A DNA stretch of 64,000 bases from Bacteroidaceae bacterium. GTDB taxonomy: Bacteria > Bacteroidota > Bacteroidia > Bacteroidales > Bacteroidaceae. The stretch spans positions 1-64,000 of the forward strand of contig JAFYNL010000032.1 in assembly GCA_017548075.1 (NCBI GenBank), read 5' to 3'. The notes under the pieces are model-generated. The model was not told where the DNA came from. It searched no databases and saw only the letters and a list, made by a program, of their open reading frames with translations. Below, in pieces: positions 62,604 through 64,000 of the stretch (within the stretch, counting starts at the first letter, position 1; the number at the start of each line of letters is the position of its first letter). The position numbers and the translations under genes are program-made.

Positions 62604-64000
62604 TTATTTCAGCACCTTCTTACCGTTGATGATGTTGATGCCCTTAACGGCCTTGCTTACACGCTGACCTGCGAGGTTGTAGATAATTGCATTTTCGTCA
62701 GCAGCGATGCGAGAGATAGCAGTTGCATCGTCCTCGCCGAAAGCATAGAATGGCTTAACAGCTGTCTCAAATACCATATAGCCCTTGCCAGCAGCAATAG
62801 TGCTTCCAGTATTAACCTTGTAGAAGCCTACAACGTCGTCAACCTTAGCGAGAACATACTGAGTACCGTCAGCAGTAACGTCTTCAGTTGAAGCAACGAG
62901 TTCGTTTGTAGCACCGAGAGTTGCGTCTGTAGTCTCATTAACTACATATGTGCCAGCATATTCAGCCTTTACAACAACAGCTGTACCAGCAGGAACAGTT
63001 GTCACAGGAGCGAGCTGAACATATTCGCCATCGAATGTAGCTGCATATGCGCTAACTGCATTGTCTGTGAAGTCAACGTCAACAGGAGCAACGAAGGTTG
63101 CATACTTAGCGGCGGTGACACTTACAGGAGTAATCCATGTGATTTCTGATTCGCGACGTTCGTCAGCACCGTAATAGATGCTCTGAACACCGATTCTCTT
63201 CCAAGCTGTGTAGTCGAAGTCAGCAGGGTTCAGATAGAACCTTATATCACCATCATCCTCGTAGATATCCCAATCATCACCGTATGAATAAGGAACTTCC
63301 ACCATATCTTCTGTTACATATTCATATTCATCAGCGCTTACAACGAACTGCTGTGCTTTGCCGCCGTAGAGTTCATACCAAATAGTGTAGTAGAGCTTCT
63401 CAGCGTTGATGGGGTATCCATCCACATCTTCAGTAGGAACGTTGACCCAGAACTTAGGATAGCTGGTGCCTACAAGTTGTAGACCATTAAATGTAGGAGC
63501 TGCAGGAGTTGCTGCAACTTCAGGAGCCTCCTCAACTGTGACGGTAATTTGGTCAATCTGAGTGTTAGCGCCAATAGTAAAGATCACAGTCTCAGCGCCT
63601 TCAACACCTTCTGCTGGTACCCAAGTTGCAACCTTATTAGTAGCATCGTTTGTAATAGCGCCGGAATCTACAGAAACATTACCTCCATTGTTCTTGCCAC
63701 CCCAGTAACCATTGTGGTAGAACTTAATACCTGTGATGATATAGCCTTTAGGAACAGTGAAGGTCAGCGTGCTGCTGTACATACGGAGCTGAGGACCATT
63801 AGTGGTAGCCCAGAAGCGGTTCGGATTTGATGCACTCTCGGTCTTTGGAGAAATGGCCAGTGTTACGGAGCTTTCTTTCAGTTCTTTGACTTCGAGGATG
63901 TCACCATCGTTACTATTCTCCTCATTGAGATTGTTTGATGTAGCCACATCCATCTCGTTGAAGTTGAAGGTGAAGTCACCAGTAGTGTATTCCTTAATAG
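62604..64000 (-). CDS. Secreted protein with T9SS-type sorting tail (5' end beyond window)
   Basis: The frame stays open to the right edge (visible residues begin IKEYTTGDFTFNFNEMDVAT), so the start is outside the window. The visible part has a beta-rich domain (LTFTVPKGYIITGIKFYHNG, a galactose-binding-like motif), a second domain with YGDDWDIYEDDGDIRFYLNP, and a repetitive segment (VAPVDVDFTDNAVSAYAATF) common in Prevotella surface proteins. The C-terminus IIYNLAGQRVSKAVKGINII, then NGKKVLK, is the T9SS-type tail also seen at 8770-8865 and 11614-11707. Function unknown; no catalytic domain is visible. Confidence 0.82.
   Translation of the reverse strand, partial: IKEYTTGDFTFNFNEMDVATSNNLNEENSNDGDILEVKELKESSVTLAISPKTESASNPNRFWATTNGPQLRMYSSTLTFTVPKGYIITGIKFYHNGYWGGKNNGGNVSVDSGAITNDATNKVATWVPAEGVEGAETVIFTIGANTQIDQITVTVEEAPEVAATPAAPTFNGLQLVGTSYPKFWVNVPTEDVDGYPINAEKLYYTIWYELYGGKAQQFVVSADEYEYVTEDMVEVPYSYGDDWDIYEDDGDIRFYLNPADFDYTAWKRIGVQSIYYGADERRESEITWITPVSVTAAKYATFVAPVDVDFTDNAVSAYAATFDGEYVQLAPVTTVPAGTAVVVKAEYAGTYVVNETTDATLGATNELVASTEDVTADGTQYVLAKVDDVVGFYKVNTGSTIAAGKGYMVFETAVKPFYAFGEDDATAISRIAADENAIIYNLAGQRVSKAVKGINIINGKKVLK

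Overview
The window comes from a member of the Bacteroidales, most like Prevotella or a close gut or rumen relative. Signs are the near-universal TAnnTTTG promoter box (often with a TTG-type element about 19 bp upstream), proteins ending in a T9SS-like sorting tail, a type III glutamine synthetase, a Rho factor with a long disordered insert, FimB/Mfa2-type and TonB-dependent outer-membrane proteins, a GH92 mannosidase and a eukaryote-like glycogen synthase. No rRNA, tRNA, CRISPR array, insertion sequence or integrase was found.

Layout. 1-11.7 kb: an alpha-2-macroglobulin-like protein (cut at the left edge), a large secreted multidomain SGNH hydrolase, a RecB-like nuclease, a short membrane-anchored J-domain protein, then a two-gene unit of small cohesin-like proteins, one ending in a dockerin and one in a T9SS tail. 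11.9-16.3 kb (minus strand): a probable periplasmic sugar redox operon with a secreted protein, a tetraheme NapC/NrfH-SUMF1 fusion, a Tat-exported Gfo/Idh/MocA oxidoreductase and a Tat-exported TIM-barrel protein. 16.4-22.7 kb: glycogen synthase, glycogen phosphorylase, MATE exporter and TrmO. 22.8-31.3 kb (minus): pyruvyl transferase family protein, GH92 mannosidase, nucleoside hydrolase, glutamine synthetase III and the agmatine pathway pair AguA/AguB. 31.4-40.4 kb: Nif3-like and zinc-ribbon pair, HsdR_N protein divergent from AMP nucleosidase and HolA, XRE regulator, PyrK, PyrD, TrmD, and a COG4185 kinase with a tiny partner. 40.4-48.5 kb: an envelope region with a beta-barrel protein, small membrane proteins, a Wza-like exporter, a DUF6359-like lipoprotein, a FimB/Mfa2-like protein, a TonB receptor with an odd winged-helix/ATPase-like regulator, and a small lipoprotein. 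48.3-54.8 kb: DUF2582, YqiA-like esterase, Ffh, FolD, patatin-barrel and DUF4421 proteins. 54.8-58.4 kb: a kduD / EIIC-like transporter / kduI cassette for uronate catabolism. 58.4-64 kb: Rho, an Uup-type ABC-F protein, a 49-residue peptide gene and a T9SS-type secreted protein cut at the right edge.

The most unusual feature is a family of seven short arrays in the spacers. Each consists of 10-bp near-palindromic cores (TAACGTGTTA or its complement TAACACGTTA inside; CTGCAG- or CTAG-containing variants at the ends) repeated at an exact 22-bp pitch, with a semi-palindromic spacer of the type GTTGGCAAAC. They always lie just 3' of a stop codon. Two of them flank the kdu cassette, together with a 68-bp duplication of the end of the DUF4421 gene in which all three differences are synonymous. 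I do not recognise this repeat family.
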